A model generated the notes under the pieces. It was not told where the DNA came from, did not search any database, and saw only the letters and a program-made list of their open reading frames with translations. Made by a program: the position numbers and the translations under genes. From Leucobacter sp. UBA1945 (lineage in GTDB: Bacteria; Actinomycetota; Actinomycetes; Actinomycetales; Microbacteriaceae), in the NCBI GenBank assembly GCA_002336855.1, contig DDEV01000120.1, positions 1 to 6,702 on the forward strand: a stretch of DNA of 6,702 bases, in the 5' to 3' direction. Within the stretch, counting starts at the first letter, position 1. Every line of letters starts with the position of its first letter. This document shows positions 5,912 to 6,702 of this stretch, piece after piece.

Positions 5912-6702
5912 ATGTCTATCTTCCTGAACAAGGATTCAAAGGTCATCGTGCAGGGCATCACCGGCGGCGAGGGCACCAAGCACACCGCTCGCATGCTCGC
6001 GGCCGGTACCCAGATCGTCGGCGGCGTGAACGCACGCAAGGCAGGCACTACTGTGTCGCACGTGAACGCTGCGGGCGAGACCGTCGAGCTGCCGGTCTTC
6101 GCGACCGTGGGCGAGGCAATGGCGGCAACCGGCGCCGACGTGTCGGTCGCGTTCGTGCCCCCGGCCTTCACGAAGGACGCCGCGATCGAGGCGATCGACG
6201 CAGGTATCGGCCTGCTCGTGATCATCACCGAGGGTGTTCCGGTCAAGGATTCGGCCGAGCTCTGGGCACACGCCAAGGCAACGGGCAACAAGACCCGCAT
6301 CATCGGCCCGAACTGCCCCGGCATCATCACCCCCGGCGAGGCGCTCGCCGGCATCACGCCTGCGACCATCACCGGCAAGGGGCCGATCGGCCTCGTCTCG
6401 AAGTCGGGCACCCTGACCTACCAGATGATGTACGAGCTGCGCGATCTGGGCTTCTCGACCGCAATCGGCATCGGCGGTGACCCGATCATCGGCACCACGC
6501 ACATCGATGCGCTCGCTGCGTTCGAGGCTGACCCCGAGACCAAGGCGATCGTCATGATCGGTGAGATCGGTGGCGACGCCGAGGAGCGCGCCGCTGAGTT
6601 CATCAAGGCGAACGTGACGAAGCCTGTCGTTGGCTATGTCGCTGGCTTCACCGCTCCCGAGGGCAAGACCATGGGCCACGCCGGCGCCATCGTCTCCGGC
6701 TC
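5912..6702 (+). CDS. sucD: succinyl-CoA synthetase alpha subunit, partial (3' end beyond window)
   Basis: SucD binds CoA and carries the phosphohistidine that relays phosphate between succinyl-CoA and the nucleotide bound by SucC. The frame is open from ATG 5912 to the window edge: 263 complete codons plus two bases, of a family length near 290-300 aa. Visible elements are the N-terminal Rossmann CoA-binding loop GITGGEGTKHT at 15-25, GVNARKAG 38-45, GPNCPGIITPGE 132-143, SKSGTLTYQ 163-171, GIGGDPIIGTT 186-196, GEIGG 217-221 (with the conserved Glu E218), and GHAGAIVSG with the active-site His at 256. A purine-rich GAAGAGAGAG (5893-5902) about 9 nt before the ATG is the likely ribosome site. 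Nothing suggests damage; the truncation is only the window boundary. Confidence 0.98.
   Translation, partial: MSIFLNKDSKVIVQGITGGEGTKHTARMLAAGTQIVGGVNARKAGTTVSHVNAAGETVELPVFATVGEAMAATGADVSVAFVPPAFTKDAAIEAIDAGIGLLVIITEGVPVKDSAELWAHAKATGNKTRIIGPNCPGIITPGEALAGITPATITGKGPIGLVSKSGTLTYQMMYELRDLGFSTAIGIGGDPIIGTTHIDALAAFEADPETKAIVMIGEIGGDAEERAAEFIKANVTKPVVGYVAGFTAPEGKTMGHAGAIVSG

Noticed and set aside
4573..6411. Long open frame (612 codons) on the - strand across sucC and sucD
   Set aside because: It is the complementary shadow of two well-conserved genes with high GC at third positions. The product has no recognisable motif and is rich in low-information residues.

Overview
The window looks like part of the chromosome of a high-GC actinobacterium. 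Microbacteriaceae (for example a Leucobacter or Microbacterium relative) is my best guess. The evidence is strong GC bias at third codon positions in the three housekeeping genes, GTG starts, a PcrA helicase with a long Gly-rich linker and C-terminal Tudor-like tail, and the neighbourhood pcrA, one variable gene, sucC, sucD. The same skeleton occurs in Mycobacterium tuberculosis as uvrD1, Rv0950c, sucC, sucD. The family-level assignment is inference; no rRNA or other marker is present.

Layout, all genes on the + strand: (1) 1-67, a short upstream stretch with a weak possible -10. (2) 68-2698, pcrA/uvrD1 DNA helicase, complete. (3) 2699-2870, an intergenic region with a 7-bp hairpin just after pcrA and, at its end, a GATAAT box placed so that the next gene could be read from a leaderless mRNA. 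(4) 2871-4538, an accessory gene for a membrane-anchored protein. It carries seven DxDxDG calcium-binding (thrombospondin type 3-like) repeats, a hydrophobic Gly/Pro 'pre-toxin' segment and a C-terminal PD-(D/E)xK-like nuclease candidate. Codon use is visibly unlike the neighbours. (5) 4539-4710, an intergenic region with two hairpins, then the sucC leader with a 14-bp palindrome nested inside a wider inverted repeat. (6) 4711-5880, sucC. (7) 5912 to beyond the window end, sucD, cut after codon 263.

sucC and sucD form an operon (31 nt apart) for the two subunits of succinyl-CoA synthetase of the TCA cycle; pcrA is a separate repair/replication gene. The point of interest is the accessory gene between them. 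It reads as a surface-tethered, single-gene polymorphic-toxin-like protein inserted at a core locus. No immunity gene is recognisable beside it, it has four cysteines clustered around the putative catalytic residues, and related GC-rich hairpins flank it in opposite orientation. The function is inferred from motif reading only.
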